64,000 nucleotides of DNA from Allantophomopsis cytisporea (lineage: Eukaryota > Ascomycota > Leotiomycetes > Phacidiales > Phacidiaceae): NCBI GenBank assembly GCA_024752435.1, contig CP103035.1, forward strand, positions 310,001 to 374,000. Direction: 5' to 3'. The translations under genes were made by a program, and so were the position numbers. Positions within the stretch are counted from its first letter, which is position 1. Every line of letters starts with the position of its first letter. The notes under the pieces were generated by a model. That model had not been told where the DNA came from. It was given only the letters and a program-made list of their open reading frames with translations, and searched no databases. Positions 28,671 through 41,393 of the stretch are shown here, piece by piece.

Positions 28671-30770
28671 TTATCCCACAATTATTTTGTTACAATCAAT
28701 AGCTTGTGCTTGCTCAAATGCGCAATTCAAACAACAGTCTTTTTGCAAAATCACTCCCTTGCCATAGTCCGAATCGCTACAACTAAGAAATTGGGCAGTC
28801 TTATTGCCTCGCGTTTGCACAATCGAGATATATGGCACTTCTGTGTCAGGTGAGGCGACCGATGTAGTTAGAGCTAGCGACTGATATTCTTGTTTCAGAG
28901 GAGTCAAGGGTGAGTGTCCGCAAGGTCCGAGATAATATATGAACCAAGACCCAAGGATTACCGAATATAGATCCAGAGTGACTTGACTACCTCCTACTCG
29001 TGCCGTTATGCGAATCTTCAGCTCATCATAGGCTTCTCTGATTGCAAAGTCCAAAGATGAGTGCTCTCCTAAGGAAGATGGGATTATGTTTTGTTTCCGG
29101 ATTGATGTTGGTGCAAGTAGCTGTCTTTTAATGGCTCCATCACTCCTTATACCCAAGTGATATCGACCATTGAATATAATCCGACCTTCAATCAATTCAA
29201 ATTTTGCCCTTAGATAAAATGGTAATCGAGGATTCTGAATTGCTGCCGGATATGCCGTGTTTGATCTGTTACTTGCCGCAAGTTGGGTAGGTCTTTGTAC
29301 ATCCATAATTAAGTCCATTATCTCATTGTAAGGATTCCCGAACTCAGGATTGAAAGATAACCCATATTTTGGATTGGCTATCATATCGAGGACAGTTTGG
29401 TGCGTAGCCACTCGATGATCACGCATATGATGTGTTGGTGAGATAGTACAGTTACTGCCCGCGTTAACAGACAAGCTGTTCCATCCATTATGCAGAGAGA
29501 CACGGATGATATCCCACGCTTGGCGCCGAATACAACAAACATGTGCATACAATCTTCTGCGATCCTTTTCCAAGGGGTGTAAACCTGTACACTTGTAATC
29601 ATCTTGACAGACATTTTTCTGTACCACTAATCGATTGCTGAAATGCTTTTTTAGGTCGATGTAGGCAGCCTGAAAGCTTTTTGTAGCTATCACATCGTCG
29701 GGTGGAACACCCCAGATGTCTTCACAGACTTGGTGTACTCTTGATGCTTGTAGTTCTAGAATATCATTCGGGACGGGAAATTGGGGAAATCGGGGAAATT
29801 GCTTGGAGGTTGATCGTACCGGTGTACTGTTGAACACATCGGATATCTTTACTAATAGATTGCAGCAAGCTCCCAGGAGGCTCTGGGAACATCTGAGGCC
29901 TTGTTCAGCGAACCTCAGTTGAAGGCAGCTTGCCGCCCATCCCTTCCACGCGAATTGCAATTCCGTGTTCGATGTTTTGGCTGTTAAGAGTTTATAGTCA
30001 GGGTCTACCTCAATAGGTAAACGATTCCCGGTGAAGTCGCTGTCAACTGTCCTCTCTAGGTGAATAGCGGTTTGTCCTCCTATACAGTCGCCGATTTCGA
30101 CCCAAATTGACCTCCGCAATCCCTCTCTTATGACTAAGCTATCGACAGTAACAAGTACATCATGAGGAAACATAGTCACGACAATGCCTAGAATAAGACC
30201 AATTCCTGATGTTCCTACGATATGTATGACAACACCATCCTCACGAAGTTTTGATAAAGAGTAAAATAGATCACACATCGATTCATTGCCAATAGCATCC
30301 AGAAGATCTTTAGGAGCTTTCTTGCCAAGTTGAGCGTACACGTCATGGATTTTCATAGCTTGCCGTGCTAACTCGTTGCCAAATCCCAAAGCTTCTACCT
30401 TGGAACTGGCGATTTGTGCGGCCTGGGTGAGCTGGGCAATGCTTGAAATCGATATATGACGTGGTAAGAGTCGACCATATAGTTCAAAGAGCACTTCTCC
30501 CACGTGTATAGGACTGAGAAGGCTGAGTGAACACATAGACAGCAACGCTATGGCTTGACCACCAGCAGATTGGGCCAAGTATGATGCTGCATCTCCTTTT
30601 CGCCATCCAATGGCCAAACCAAGGCGGTCTAACCGAACAGAAGAATATCGCTGAAGAAGATCTGGAACCTTCTTTGCATATTCTCCGTTTATGTGGAACA
30701 TGGCGCCAAGATTCTCCATCTGTAACATAGCCATAGGCGCAACATTGTCTGCAGATAGAGCCGTAAGCAT
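28671..30770 (-). CDS. Unrecognised approximately 700-aa fungal protein, 5' end unresolved
   Basis: A single 699-codon frame from the Met at 30770 to the stop at 28671. I do not recognise a named domain. The N-terminal third is helical and hydrophobic (APMAMLQMENLGAMFHINGEYAKKV; GLAIGWRKGDAASYLAQSAGGQ). A central HIVGTSGIGLILGIVVTMFP looks like a beta strand-glycine turn-helix but is not a P-loop (no GKT/S). The C-terminal half is Cys/His-containing but without a clear zinc pattern. The same frame stays open upstream of 30770 to about 30878 (encoding SLWSHHDVATSR) without any Met. A natural-looking start, MSQQVAPQST at 30841, lies in the neighbouring frame. So there is either a missed first exon or a one-base frameshift near 30800. 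It is convergent with the hydrolase. Confidence 0.7.
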   Translation of the reverse strand: MLTALSADNVAPMAMLQMENLGAMFHINGEYAKKVPDLLQRYSSVRLDRLGLAIGWRKGDAASYLAQSAGGQAIALLSMCSLSLLSPIHVGEVLFELYGRLLPRHISISSIAQLTQAAQIASSKVEALGFGNELARQAMKIHDVYAQLGKKAPKDLLDAIGNESMCDLFYSLSKLREDGVVIHIVGTSGIGLILGIVVTMFPHDVLVTVDSLVIREGLRRSIWVEIGDCIGGQTAIHLERTVDSDFTGNRLPIEVDPDYKLLTAKTSNTELQFAWKGWAASCLQLRFAEQGLRCSQSLLGACCNLLVKISDVFNSTPVRSTSKQFPRFPQFPVPNDILELQASRVHQVCEDIWGVPPDDVIATKSFQAAYIDLKKHFSNRLVVQKNVCQDDYKCTGLHPLEKDRRRLYAHVCCIRRQAWDIIRVSLHNGWNSLSVNAGSNCTISPTHHMRDHRVATHQTVLDMIANPKYGLSFNPEFGNPYNEIMDLIMDVQRPTQLAASNRSNTAYPAAIQNPRLPFYLRAKFELIEGRIIFNGRYHLGIRSDGAIKRQLLAPTSIRKQNIIPSSLGEHSSLDFAIREAYDELKIRITARVGGSQVTLDLYSVILGSWFIYYLGPCGHSPLTPLKQEYQSLALTTSVASPDTEVPYISIVQTRGNKTAQFLSCSDSDYGKGVILQKDCCLNCAFEQAQAIDCNKIIVG

Positions 30771-31171
30771 TGGAGCTAATGCTACTAGACCTTGAATCGT
30801 GCCTGCGCCGACGTCGATTGAGGAGCGACTTGTTGCGACATCGTGATGAGACCAAAGACTTCCGTGGGTTTGTGAACATCAGCTACCGACAATTTTGATG
30901 AGGACAATCGAAACTCTGTGTTCTGGTGAGTTTGTGTCAAGGAGGCTGGAGCAGATAGAGATAACAAATGGAACTCAATAAAGTTTTAGCAACAAGTTGT
31001 CGCCCTAGATAATAGGTGACAAGGCTGGAGCTCAAATCATGTGCAAGGTGACAAGATGTTGGTAGGGAATTGATTGGTCCTATGTATAGATGACAGGCAT
31101 TGGGAACATGCAAGGATTCGGATGAATCACAGCTATTTCCCCGTACACATTCAATTATAACCTCACTATTC

Positions 31172-33149
31172 GCCCTCAGCAGCTCGTTTTCATTATGAAG
31201 ATGCGTTCCCTTATCTCAATCCCATCGATATATTTCGATGTGCAATTACTGCTGATCTCGCCAAATTGACAGGCGTTGACTCACACTTGATATATACCGC
31301 ACTCTCTTGGACAAATACTCTTGACAAAGGCGACCTCCTGCTTGCAATCCCTCGACTTGGGATCAAAGGCACCACTCCAGCTGAGAAGGCTGCTGAACTG
31401 GCGAGAATCGTGAGTTTATTCTATTTTAATCTCAGATCGCTTTCAAGATGCGAACTAACGCATGACGTCTCAGTATCCTCAAAATTCGCTTCTTAAGCCT
31501 CCCGAAGCCATTGGCATCTCTCTGCGCTTTGAATTCAATCCCTTACGCCTTCCGTCAATCGTCGTTCCCAGATTTTGAATCTGGAAGCCGAATTTGGACT
31601 TAATCATGCGAAGGGACTTCGCGATGCATCTAATTCCACAGCTGGAAGAAAGAAGATGCTCATTGAGTTTTCGAGCCCGAATGTTGCAAAGAAATTTCAT
31701 GCAGGACACTTGCGAAGTACCATAATCGGTGGATTTATATCCAACCTGTATGAAGGATTTGGCTGGGAGGTTATTCGTATGAACTACCTAGGTGATTGGG
31801 GCAGAGAGTATGGCCTTCTTGCTCTTGGATAGAAGCGCTACGGAAACGAAGCTGCTTTTAAGGAGGATCCAATAGCACATTTGTTTGACATTTATGTCAA
31901 AATCAGTGCTGACTTTCAACCAGAAGAAGATGCGTATAAGGCTGCCGGCAAACGCGGGGAGGACACATCCACTCTTGAATCCCAGGGATTGCTAGGAGAA
32001 GCAAAGGAACATTTCAAGCGCATGGAAGCTGGTGATGAAGAAGCACTCAGTTTATGGAGACGGTTCCGGTCTCTCAGCATTGAGAAGTACAAAGAATCCT
32101 ATGCCCGCCTCAACATATCATTTACAGATTACTCCGGTGAATCCCAAGTAAAAGGGGACACTATGGAAAAAGCAGAAGCCATTTTGAAAGAAAAGGGCGT
32201 GACTGAAACAGATAAGGGCGCTACAATCGTTGACTTCCGCAAGCACGGGATGAAAAAGCTGAAGTTGCCATCGTGCGGAACCGTAACGGGACGTCAAATT
32301 ACCTTTTGCGAGACATTGGTGCAGCAATCCAGCGACAAGAGCAATACAATATGGACAGAATGATCTATGTTGTTATGAGTGAACAGGAGACACATCTGCT
32401 ACGCTTGTTTATAATCCTTGAGCTCATGGGAGGTTCATATGCAGAGCTGGCACACAAGAGTCAACATGTTACATTCGGCAAGGTAAGTTTCACTTGGAAA
32501 GATCCCAAAACAGCTTTTCTGATTCATGCTCAAAAAGGTCTCGGGTATGTCTACACGCAAAGGCACTGTTAAATTTCTCGATGATATTTTGTCGGATGTA
32601 GCGGAGACTATGCACGATGTCATGCGTCGAAATGAAGCAAAATACTCTCAAGTCGAACATCCCGAAGCCGTGGCTGACACGTTGGGAATATCTGCCGTCA
32701 TGGTACAGGACATGTCGGGCAAGCGTATCAACAATTATCCCTTTGACATCGAGCGCATGACATCCTTTGAAGGCGATACCGGTCCCTATCTTCAGTATGC
32801 TCACGCTCGACTAAACTCAATTGCAAGAAAAACAGGATTCTCGCGGGCCGAGCTGCTAAAGGCTGATTTCTCACTGCTCACCGAGCCGCATGCTGTTGCT
32901 CTTGTACGTCTCATGGCACAGTATCCTGACATGGTAAATCACGCCTTCAAGACCCTAGAGCCAACGACCATTCTTACCTTTCTTTTCCGCCTTACGCATC
33001 AACTCAGCTCTAGTTACGATGTGCTGCGTGTTATTGGCGCCAGTGAGAGCAGCGAAGTCACTCTTGCTCGAGCAGCACTATACGAGGCAGCACGGTAAGT
33101 AATCTCAAATGGAATGAGGCTTCTGGGACTAAGTCCCGTTGACAGGTGA
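31172..33149 (+). pseudogene. Arginyl-tRNA synthetase pseudogene
   Basis: Recognisable class I arginyl-tRNA synthetase from the N-terminal tRNA-contact domain (LTGVDSHLIYTALSW) through the HIGH-type motif [23 protein letters not shown] and the KMSK-equivalent GMSTRKGT to the C-terminal NGMRLLGLSPVDR. Two introns survive with good splice sites (31410-31473 and 32483-32537). Lesions: a frame change near 31570-31576 with TGA in the old frame; TAG at 31830-31832 in LALG-stop-KRYGNE, where a codon such as Trp TGG is expected; a one-base loss near 32250 that moves EKAEVAIVRNR to another frame; and TAA at 33096-33098 where CAA (Gln) is expected. Two of the nonsense changes are explained by single G:C to A:T transitions. 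The very N-terminus is missing. The essential functional copy must lie elsewhere. Confidence 0.9.
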
Positions 33150-33234
33150 GAGTATTCTTGCTTGGAGACTACGAAACTGACTTTACTAGAATGTGACACC
33201 TATGTTTTCAAGTGATAAAAGGCTCATCTAAGAT

Positions 33235-33690
33235 CTACAAAGCCAAACCCATAACATGAACACCATCCTTCTCTAAATTATCCTCTTCATCCCATAGATA
33301 CCAGCCACATCTCAGCCCCGAAACTCTCAGCAGTACAATCAACGAACCGTCCCGCAACTTATCCTCCCAACTCAATCTGCACCACATCTCTTGAGCTCAC
33401 CAACTCTACTCACCACCACCCACCACACACCATCTTTCCCGGCATCAACCGTGAAACATGCGTGAAATATCACGCCATTATCATAATTCCCATCCTCAAC
33501 AACAACAACACCTTGATAAACACGTTGCCAAAGTATCTCTCATCGCGTAAAGCCCATTCAAGGTCGCTATCAAGCCACACCAAGCCGTCAGCAGTCCACC
33601 AACGGCACATAAGCCCTAATCCGCGCACCGAACGCCGCGGATGGTTTACCATTGCGACGTCTCCTTCTCCACAGTTATAGCCGTACGTAT
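33235..33690 (-). pseudogene. Relic of an unrecognised gene, coding sense spread over three frames
   Basis: Read right to left, three consecutive stretches look coding but lie in different frames. Frame A, about 33690-33530, includes GDVAMVNHPRRSVRGLGL and LEWALRDERYFG. Frame B, about 33530-33375, includes WQRVYQGVVVVEDG and FTVDAGKDGVWWVVVSRVGEL. Frame C, 33387-33235, includes LSWEDKLRDGS and GLRCGWYL and ends in TAG. No GT-AG pair of sensible size reconciles the frames, so at least two indels are implied. Base composition is not AT-shifted, unlike the RIP-like relics nearby. It lies tail to tail with the arginyl-tRNA synthetase relic. I do not recognise the family. Confidence 0.45.
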
Positions 33691-35667
33691 GAACAATGCA
33701 GAGATTTCACACAACTACGCACATAGGAACACGCACATGCGGAAATGCGGGGCCAGCCATCGACGTAGACTTGATCCACTGAGGCTGGGAATCGGAGGCT
33801 GTAGGCTGTATACTGGGCTCAGGATGAAAGGTTCCTACGGTAGCGAGTGAGCAAGTAAGTTAGACTTTGCGGCGCAACGCGCTTGTGGTACGGGGCGTTA
33901 CGCGGGTGTTCGTGTTTGCTAGGTGCATAATTAGGAAGAGCAGTTGGTGATAATGGCGGCGGTATGGAGACTTCGTAGATGTGATCAGACTTGGGGACTT
34001 GGAGACTTGGAAAATGTCAATAGCTTATGGAAGTGGGATATTCAAATTTTGATCAAAGCAATAGGGATTTCAGATGCAAGCCATGGGAAAGCAACGATAT
34101 TGGTGAAGGTTGCAGGAGAATGAGATGTCCTATTCTATGTGTCTTGATATTGGGAATAGCTTGAAACTTTCATCTAGATGGTGCAATGAAGACTAGATTA
34201 TTCATATGGACTTTGCTGTTTATGTAGCTGGGTGTGTTTGCATAATTAGCGCCGACAAGCTACGGGATATCAAGTGTCAATACGACTCGGGAATATTCCT
34301 CACTGTCTGCCTCAACATGGAAATTTACTTGACCGTTATGGATCGTTCAGCTTGGCTCGATTGCCGCGCCTCCGGCCGTCTGAGATATCATAGTTCAAGC
34401 TAGTTCTAAAGCAGCTGAGTTGGGCGGGCGGGGAAGAGATATCCTCCTTAGGGTAGAATATCTGGACCGTCGAAAGTCTGCTTGAAACCTGGAACATGTT
34501 ACTATTGATACTTTTCTGGAGACATTTCTAGAGCAAGCTGTAGCCCCACAGCAACGAACAGAGCGGTTCCTTGATCCTTTGTCTTCTGTTCCCACCATGG
34601 AACCGAGGACTGAAAGGGTTTGTAGAGTTCAGAGTTTGACCTCGGACGCGCGTAAGTATCAAACCCACAAGAGACGCGGCTCGTGACTTGAAGTCTAGAC
34701 TTTGCCGTCTACGAGGTCAGGTAAGCCGAGGGATATCGACGTTGTTGAGGTATGGCCTGGGACATACCAGGCCAGGCACGAATTTACTTGATAGACGCAT
34801 CCAGCCTCGATATCGCAATAGTCAATCCCGAGAGAAGCTCCTCAATTCAATATTTACGATGCACACCCTACGGAATACCCCACGATTCTCCTCATCTAGC
34901 CTTATTCTCCGCCCACGTCAAATAGTATACAATTCTCCATCGAAATACTCGCGAGCATAGAAAATACGTAACTCCGGATCCGGTTCCAAGTCTATCAGCT
35001 CCAACAGTCATCGATTCCATCCTCTCGCTGCCCAACCCGCCCGGAATATCCTAGCCCCAATGGAAAAAAGACGCGTGCAGCGTCATCAACATTCCACGGC
35101 TCAGTGCACCAAGCAAGTTCACGCTCAAGCTCAAGCGTGCCTCAAAATCCCCATTGGGCCATTGGCCCTACGCGCGCCCGTTTCGGTTTCAGAGTGAGTA
35201 GGCCGCAGAGCCAAGCACAGACTAAGGCAAGTAGGCAGTTGTGAAGTTCCACCGTAAGGAAAGACATCTCGAGACAAGCACCAGGTCGGGTTTTCGCGCG
35301 CTGCACGACGTTGGTTCATCCCAAGCACCAAGCAGGCTTGCAGCCGGACGGTTTTTGGAGGCCCAGGCAAGCCGGCTTTGGTGCTTGGAGGTTGAGCCGG
35401 AGCAAGCCAGACGGCTTTCGTGCAGTCAGTAGTCGCTGGCTTCGGGGAAATATGTACTAGGCAGGGCTCATACATTCATGGCCATATTCGGAGTAGAGTA
35501 CAGTACGTTAGGGAAGATGAAAAATCTGGAGTACCTTAGTGGGTTCAACCGGCTTTGATAACATGGCTACTCGATGCGAGAGATTTGTCTGTATGTTGGT
35601 TTCATCTACGCAGATTTATGCATACCTAGAGTTGGAGTGCGGGGAGCTCGGTGAGAGTGTAAGAAGT

Positions 35668-35699
35668 AAATTCAAATTCAAATTCAAATTCAAATTCAA
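35668..35699. repeat. (AAATTC)n, period 6
   Basis: Five near-perfect hexanucleotide units, 35668-35699. Confidence 0.9.
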
Positions 35700-38600
35700 G
35701 TTAACATCTCAATACACCTCACAATCGCATATCATATGAATTTCCAACGCAAACTACGTATTGTACCTATGAATCTGAGATACGACACCTTGTTCCGGCG
35801 AAGCGAGCGGCGAGAAAACACCGAGAGCATGGACTTCGATACCGTCATCGTCTTGTCCCTCCGCTCGGTAAGCTTGCGAAAGGCGCAGGTGGGGGGAAAA
35901 GGAAAAAGCCGTTTTGGCGGCTTAAGAAATGCATTAAGATCCGGGATGGAATTTATGGATGATGTGGATTTTCTCAATTTCCCTTGGTTTGCTCTGGGTG
36001 GAGTGAGAATTTATTATGATGTTAGGAGGTATAGTGACGGGGATGGATGCTAGGATGGATTTTGATTCCAACTCGGAGGTCTTGGGGGCCATTCTCTTTT
36101 CCTGTCTTGGAGATGATGAGGTGAGCTTGGAAAAGAGCTTGGGAAAGAGCTTGTTTATCCTTGTCTTAAAAGTTGTTCTTTCTGCCCAGTTAAGTAACGT
36201 GTGATACTCCATGGGTTATGGATGTACCGGGGGAGATGATAATATGTGGATATGATGGATATGACTGTGATTTGTATCCGCGATTATGGATGCGGAGCAT
36301 TTCACATTCCATTTCCATTCTCGGCAGCATCATGCCTCCTCTATTTCATCTTACCTTACGTCGTATGATCTCCATATCAGTACCATCTTATATATCCGCA
36401 CTCGTCACTCTGAATCACCAGTAATTGATACTTCACAAAGTCTTCACGCTGCAACCGATTGGCCTGTCTCAGTCACCTGCATAGGCCTCAGACGTTCACC
36501 ATCCGGTTTCTGCGGCGTAAATCAAGCTTCTGTCTGTTTCTGGTTGAGAAGCACTCTCATCCCGCTCTTCCGTGACTTTCGTATGCAGTGACAGTCCATC
36601 TCAAGCGTATCGAGATCTCATGCTCTAATTCATTAGGCTGGGCTCCAAGGCTAAAGAATTCCTGTTGTAAGCTGCAGCATACCTGGTTGATTTGGTATTG
36701 TGGTATGCCCGGCTCCATAGCCGCAATACGACAGTTCTCGATACGATTAACGGTGCAGTGATCAACCGTTGAACTGGATTGGTTGTCAACTTTATTCAGT
36801 CCTCTCAAGCCATCGGCTGTAGCATATCCTGGTCAGTATCAATAGTATCATATCCACGAGTTCCGTGAAGTAAAAGACAAATCCCAACCGCCTCGCCCTA
36901 CCAACCTGCTTGCTAATTTTAGCTTAACCTCACATCTAAACCTCGGTCGTCGTTGATACCCATTCTCATCTGGACTAGCATCTTCTTATCGTAACCATCT
37001 GAATCCACAACCTTCCGCGACCAAATCAGGACACGAACCATCATACAGCACCCGAATCTTGAATCTTGAATCTCGGTTTTTAGTATAGAGTGAGATTCAG
37101 ATTGCCCCATTTCTCAAAATACACAGCATCAGTGCAGCACCTCACGCTCACTTACAACATCAACTCCCTCAAGTTCAAGTGAAGTCTCCGCGTATCGCAC
37201 TTCAGCCTACCAAGCCCAGCGTCCAAAGCCAGAATCCCGATTTGGATTCACAAGTGCCAAACAGGTCTAGCTCCAGATATAGCCCCGGGATGATATGTTA
37301 AGCACGTGCACAGCAGAGGAAGCTGTAATGGCACATATCCAGCCCATCACAGTACATACATAGTACTCATGTATTCCACGCCGCAGCCCCGTCAAAGACT
37401 GGGGGGAATTCCCTCGTTCAAGCGGTAACTTCCACAGAGCGCGGAGGACTATGTGGTTAGTCGGACGATAGTGACGTGCGACAAGCTTGATGGAAGACGA
37501 GGGGGGCATTCAGAAAAAAATTATGTTTTTTGGAGAGTGTTTGTGTTTGTGCTTGTGCTTGTGTTTGCGCGATGCTCCGTGCTGCATGGATCACTGATGC
37601 CTTCGTCGAGATCTCGATATCTTCGTGGAAATGGATGGATGGATGGGGCGCGCGGTGGGATTTGAAGGGCGAGCACAGACCCCTCCACGGTCTAGATTTC
37701 TTTAGACCTTGCTTTTACTTCTGATGTTGGATTCTTTGCACTTTGGGAAGATTCTAGAGTCGTGTTGGGTTGGATATCGATTCCATATCGTGGAGTCTTG
37801 ATGAGAGTTGAATTGTATACTGGTGGAGTCTACTTGCGTATCCGCTTTCAAACTAGCCCCACACAATGCTTACTCTCGCGCCTTGTTGCCTCTTGCCTCA
37901 GCTGTCAACGTGGAGGTCTATATGCAATGGTATTGGTTAGATCAACGTCTTCTGAACGTGAAGCGGTGATGAATGTCGCGGTGGTATGAGACGGCTACTC
38001 CGTATCTTCTCTATGCACCATGATCTTCTGTATGGCTATGAATGCTCTGACGATTTAGAGATCAGCGGGGTTGGACAAGCACTGACTGCCTTGTCGGCGG
38101 TATTTTGTGCTGGTGGAGTAAATGTGCTTCTTGTGATTGAATATGATGGCATGTGGAGGTGGAGATAGAGGTAGGTAGTGGTGGGGAGGGAGCGGTGTCT
38201 ACCTAGGTTGGAATTGTACATACTTCGAGAAGCTTGAATATTACTATCCGCGATAGTCCATCTGCTTCATGATAATTCTAGGACTTTATCATGTAATACA
38301 GTCCTGGGAACTGCATGTGTTCTATGATGTAGTAAATAAGTGCTACATACCATATACTGGATGTAGGTAGAGACACAGAGAATCATGCATACATGCTAAC
38401 TATACATACATATGTGCGATATAGTAAATATAGTACTCGCATCGTTCAAGAAACCCTACGTAAAGCCCTCTCAATATTTAAAGCCTATCGTGCAGAAGTA
38501 ATATAATTACGCTCATCCATGACCAGCTGAGAGGACATCGGTGAGATCGGTGAGCAAGCAAAACATCGAACTAGCATTGTAGAATAGAGTAAAGAGCGGC

Positions 38601-39717
38601 GGCTACCAGCGCATAACACAACTATCAGTGCAGCCGTTCCAGCTGTGCGATTGGCACAAACTGGACGTCTTTTTTGCCGAACTGCGCACGCTATTATGCT
38701 GTGCTGTGCGGCGTACTTTTTTCTTTTTCTTTATCTTTTTCTTTCGGCTGTGCTGTGTTGTGCTGTGCTGTGTCAGTGCGATATTATTGAGTGACGCCAA
38801 AGTATTTCGTGCTGTGTCAACGATGGCTGGCTTGGTGGCTTGCGAGTGTGACAGCGGGCTCTGCTTGCAGATCCTGGAGTACATGAAGATGTGATATGAT
38901 GGTGTACATATGTATGGACTCCGTATCCCAGGGAATATTTGCCCGGGACCTGAAGAATAGCATAGGGACTAGCGAATCTAAATCCGTCTATCAATATTCA
39001 ATATTCAATAACTCATTACTCAATATCGTGTATTTATCATATGTAAATACACATCTCCGTATAGACAATTTTCAAGTGCTAAGAATCTCAATCTCAATCC
39101 CAAACTCACCACCCGAAACCATTCCTCACTCCTCACTCACACAATCAACTCCACAAATCCTCCTCGGCGGATCCGGCGCTTATCCACCCACCGAGCCTCG
39201 CCTCACCGGCCGGCAAACACGGTAAGCAAGCACCACGGATTCAGACCAGCAAATTTGGCAAAGCACAGTGTTTGGAAAGAAATTCAGGATGCAATTCCAG
39301 AACAAAGGGAAGGACAGCGCGTGGTCCGGCGCCGACCCCTCCGCAAGCACTCCGTGGCAAAGTCAGTGGGGAGCACGGGGCGGGGCGGGGCCTATGAGCG
39401 GGTGTAGCGCGAGGCTGTGTGGCACAGAAAAGACCCCTCGCCGAGTCCTTTCGAGCGGCGAGGGATGGCGGAGGATCATTGAGATTGTTTGCTGGTGGTG
39501 CTTTTCGGGTTTGAGGAGGGCGCATGAGATGGAGATGAGACTGCTTGGTAATACTCTGCTGGCTTTATGCAAGACATGCTTTTGGTAGTGAGAATCTTGT
39601 GTACGCAACACGCTGTACATGGTGTTTCTTCCTGCGGACCCTGAAATCCTTCTGGCTAGCTGTACTACGCGGTCCTGGAGACAATGGCCAGCATGATGGC
39701 CGCCGGACGAGTGCGGG

Positions 39718-39742
39718 AGGTTCAGGTTCAGGTTCAGGTTCA
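39718..39742. repeat. (AGGTTC)n, period 6
   Basis: About four perfect hexanucleotide units, 39718-39742. Confidence 0.9.
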
Positions 39743-40286
39743 CCTTGACTTATGGATACTCATGGTACATACTCGTCCATACATATAGACCTAAGCTTGA
39801 ATCACTTGCTGTGCTGGCTGGTCCCTGAACATTTTTTCAGGGTCGGGTGGCGAAGGCAACATGGAGCGTGGGATAATTTTGACATCTCTCTGGGATGAAT
39901 TGAGACATCGTGGATCAGAAACTTCGTTGGGGGCGGTACTTGATGGGGGATCAGGGTGCTGAGCTGGCTGTTCTGCTCTCGTTCCGTACACGGTACTCCT
40001 AGTATTTAGAACTTTAGCCGATAGACGGCTTTTCACGGTATGCTCTTCTCAACTTTGAGTATGCAGGTCGTGTTACCAAATGGGTAATTTCCTTGGGATC
40101 CGCATATCTGCTAGATGGGAGAGTCGATCTTTTGGGTGCTTTTGCTTGTTCCGAGAGATTGGATTGGTGAAGTGGTGGCTGAGATGGGATGCAATGTAGA
40201 AGTACGAAATATATGCAGAATAATGAAGGGAGGCAGTATGGGATTGTGATGAGATGTGTATCATTTTACTGTTCTCTGTAGTACTA

Positions 40287-40308
40287 CGTATGTATGTATG
40301 TATGTATA
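40287..40308. repeat. (GTAT)n microsatellite
   Basis: About five tetranucleotide units; further TGTATA-type repeats follow at about 40470-40530. Confidence 0.85.
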
Positions 40309-40989
40309 ATGTATGTGTTCGGAGTAAGGTTGGTGGATATCTGTATGTTTCGCCAGAAATACTTACCTGCCTGAGCCTGACCTCGAAATACTGCATCCAC
40401 CAACTCAAACCCACACTTTACCCGTTCTTGTATGGAGCACGGAAAGTCCGAAGATGTGCGGAGAATAATGATTGTATTGTATGTATATAATATGTATATA
40501 ACATGTATATATGTATTATGTATATATGTACTGTCACTGCACACAATACATATCACGGAACATAGCAGCGAATCCCATTTCCTTCTTTTTCTATCGCACT
40601 TCGTTTATCGGAGCTCTGCCATTATTGTAGTGCATCGACCAACATAGATGCCATGCCATGCCATGCCATGATTGATACTCACCTACTCTACCTTAGCGTC
40701 CATCAACGATCATGGATCTTCGTTGAAGGTCAACGTCTTCCACCTGACAAAATGCATGCCATTCTCCCCCTTCCCCCCAAGTGCGTGTGCCATCCAAAAT
40801 CCTTCGTCGGATAAAAGAAAAACAGAACGAAAAAGGTAGTGGTTGCTTGACCTCCCGTAGCGCAACATTTCATCTAATTTTTTCTTAGCCTTCTTTCTCT
40901 TTGCCTTATATCGTTGGACGAGACGTGTCAATGTCAAGGTTTCAGTATTGATGAGATAAGGCTCAGGCGTGGGTGTGGGTGTGCGCCGT

Positions 40990-41020
40990 AGGTGAGGTGA
41001 GGTGAGGTGAGGTGAGGTGA
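40990..41020. repeat. (AGGTG)n, period 5
   Basis: Six pentanucleotide units in tandem, 40990-41020. Confidence 0.9.
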
Positions 41021-41175
41021 AGAGGTAGTGGTGTTTTGCAGTGCAGTAGTAACGTGGGTTGAGGTGTCAATCCTTTGGATTTTGGGTGCTTTGGTGTACC
41101 GAGCTTTGCATGTCACCAAATGTCTGGGACTTCTTAGCTCATCTACGCAGCTTAGACTGTTTGTTGCTGGGCAGA

Positions 41176-41201
41176 CTACTACTACTACTACTACTACTAC
41201 C
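41176..41201. repeat. (CTA)n microsatellite
   Basis: About eight CTA/ACT units, 41176-41201. Confidence 0.9.
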
Positions 41202-41350
41202 ATGTACGATATTCTAGGGCGGAAGATCACGATCGTGAGAGTGAGGCTTTTTCTTGATGCCGCTACTCTGGTGCTTCGTACAATTTGCGATATGGTATGT
41301 ATGGGAAAATTGGTTGACGGCAATAGATGACGATGTTCATTTGGCTTTCA

Positions 41351-41393
41351 TTCTCCTTCTCCTTCTCATTCTCATTCTCATTCTCATTCTCTT
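41351..41393. repeat. Period-6 repeat TTCTCC grading into TTCTCA
   Basis: Seven hexanucleotide units whose sixth base changes from C to A along the array, in a pyrimidine-rich tract. Confidence 0.85.

Noticed and set aside
34395..36212. Several 60-115 codon frames on both strands
   Set aside because: All overlap, none has a homologue I recognise or consistent splice sites; treated as noncoding.
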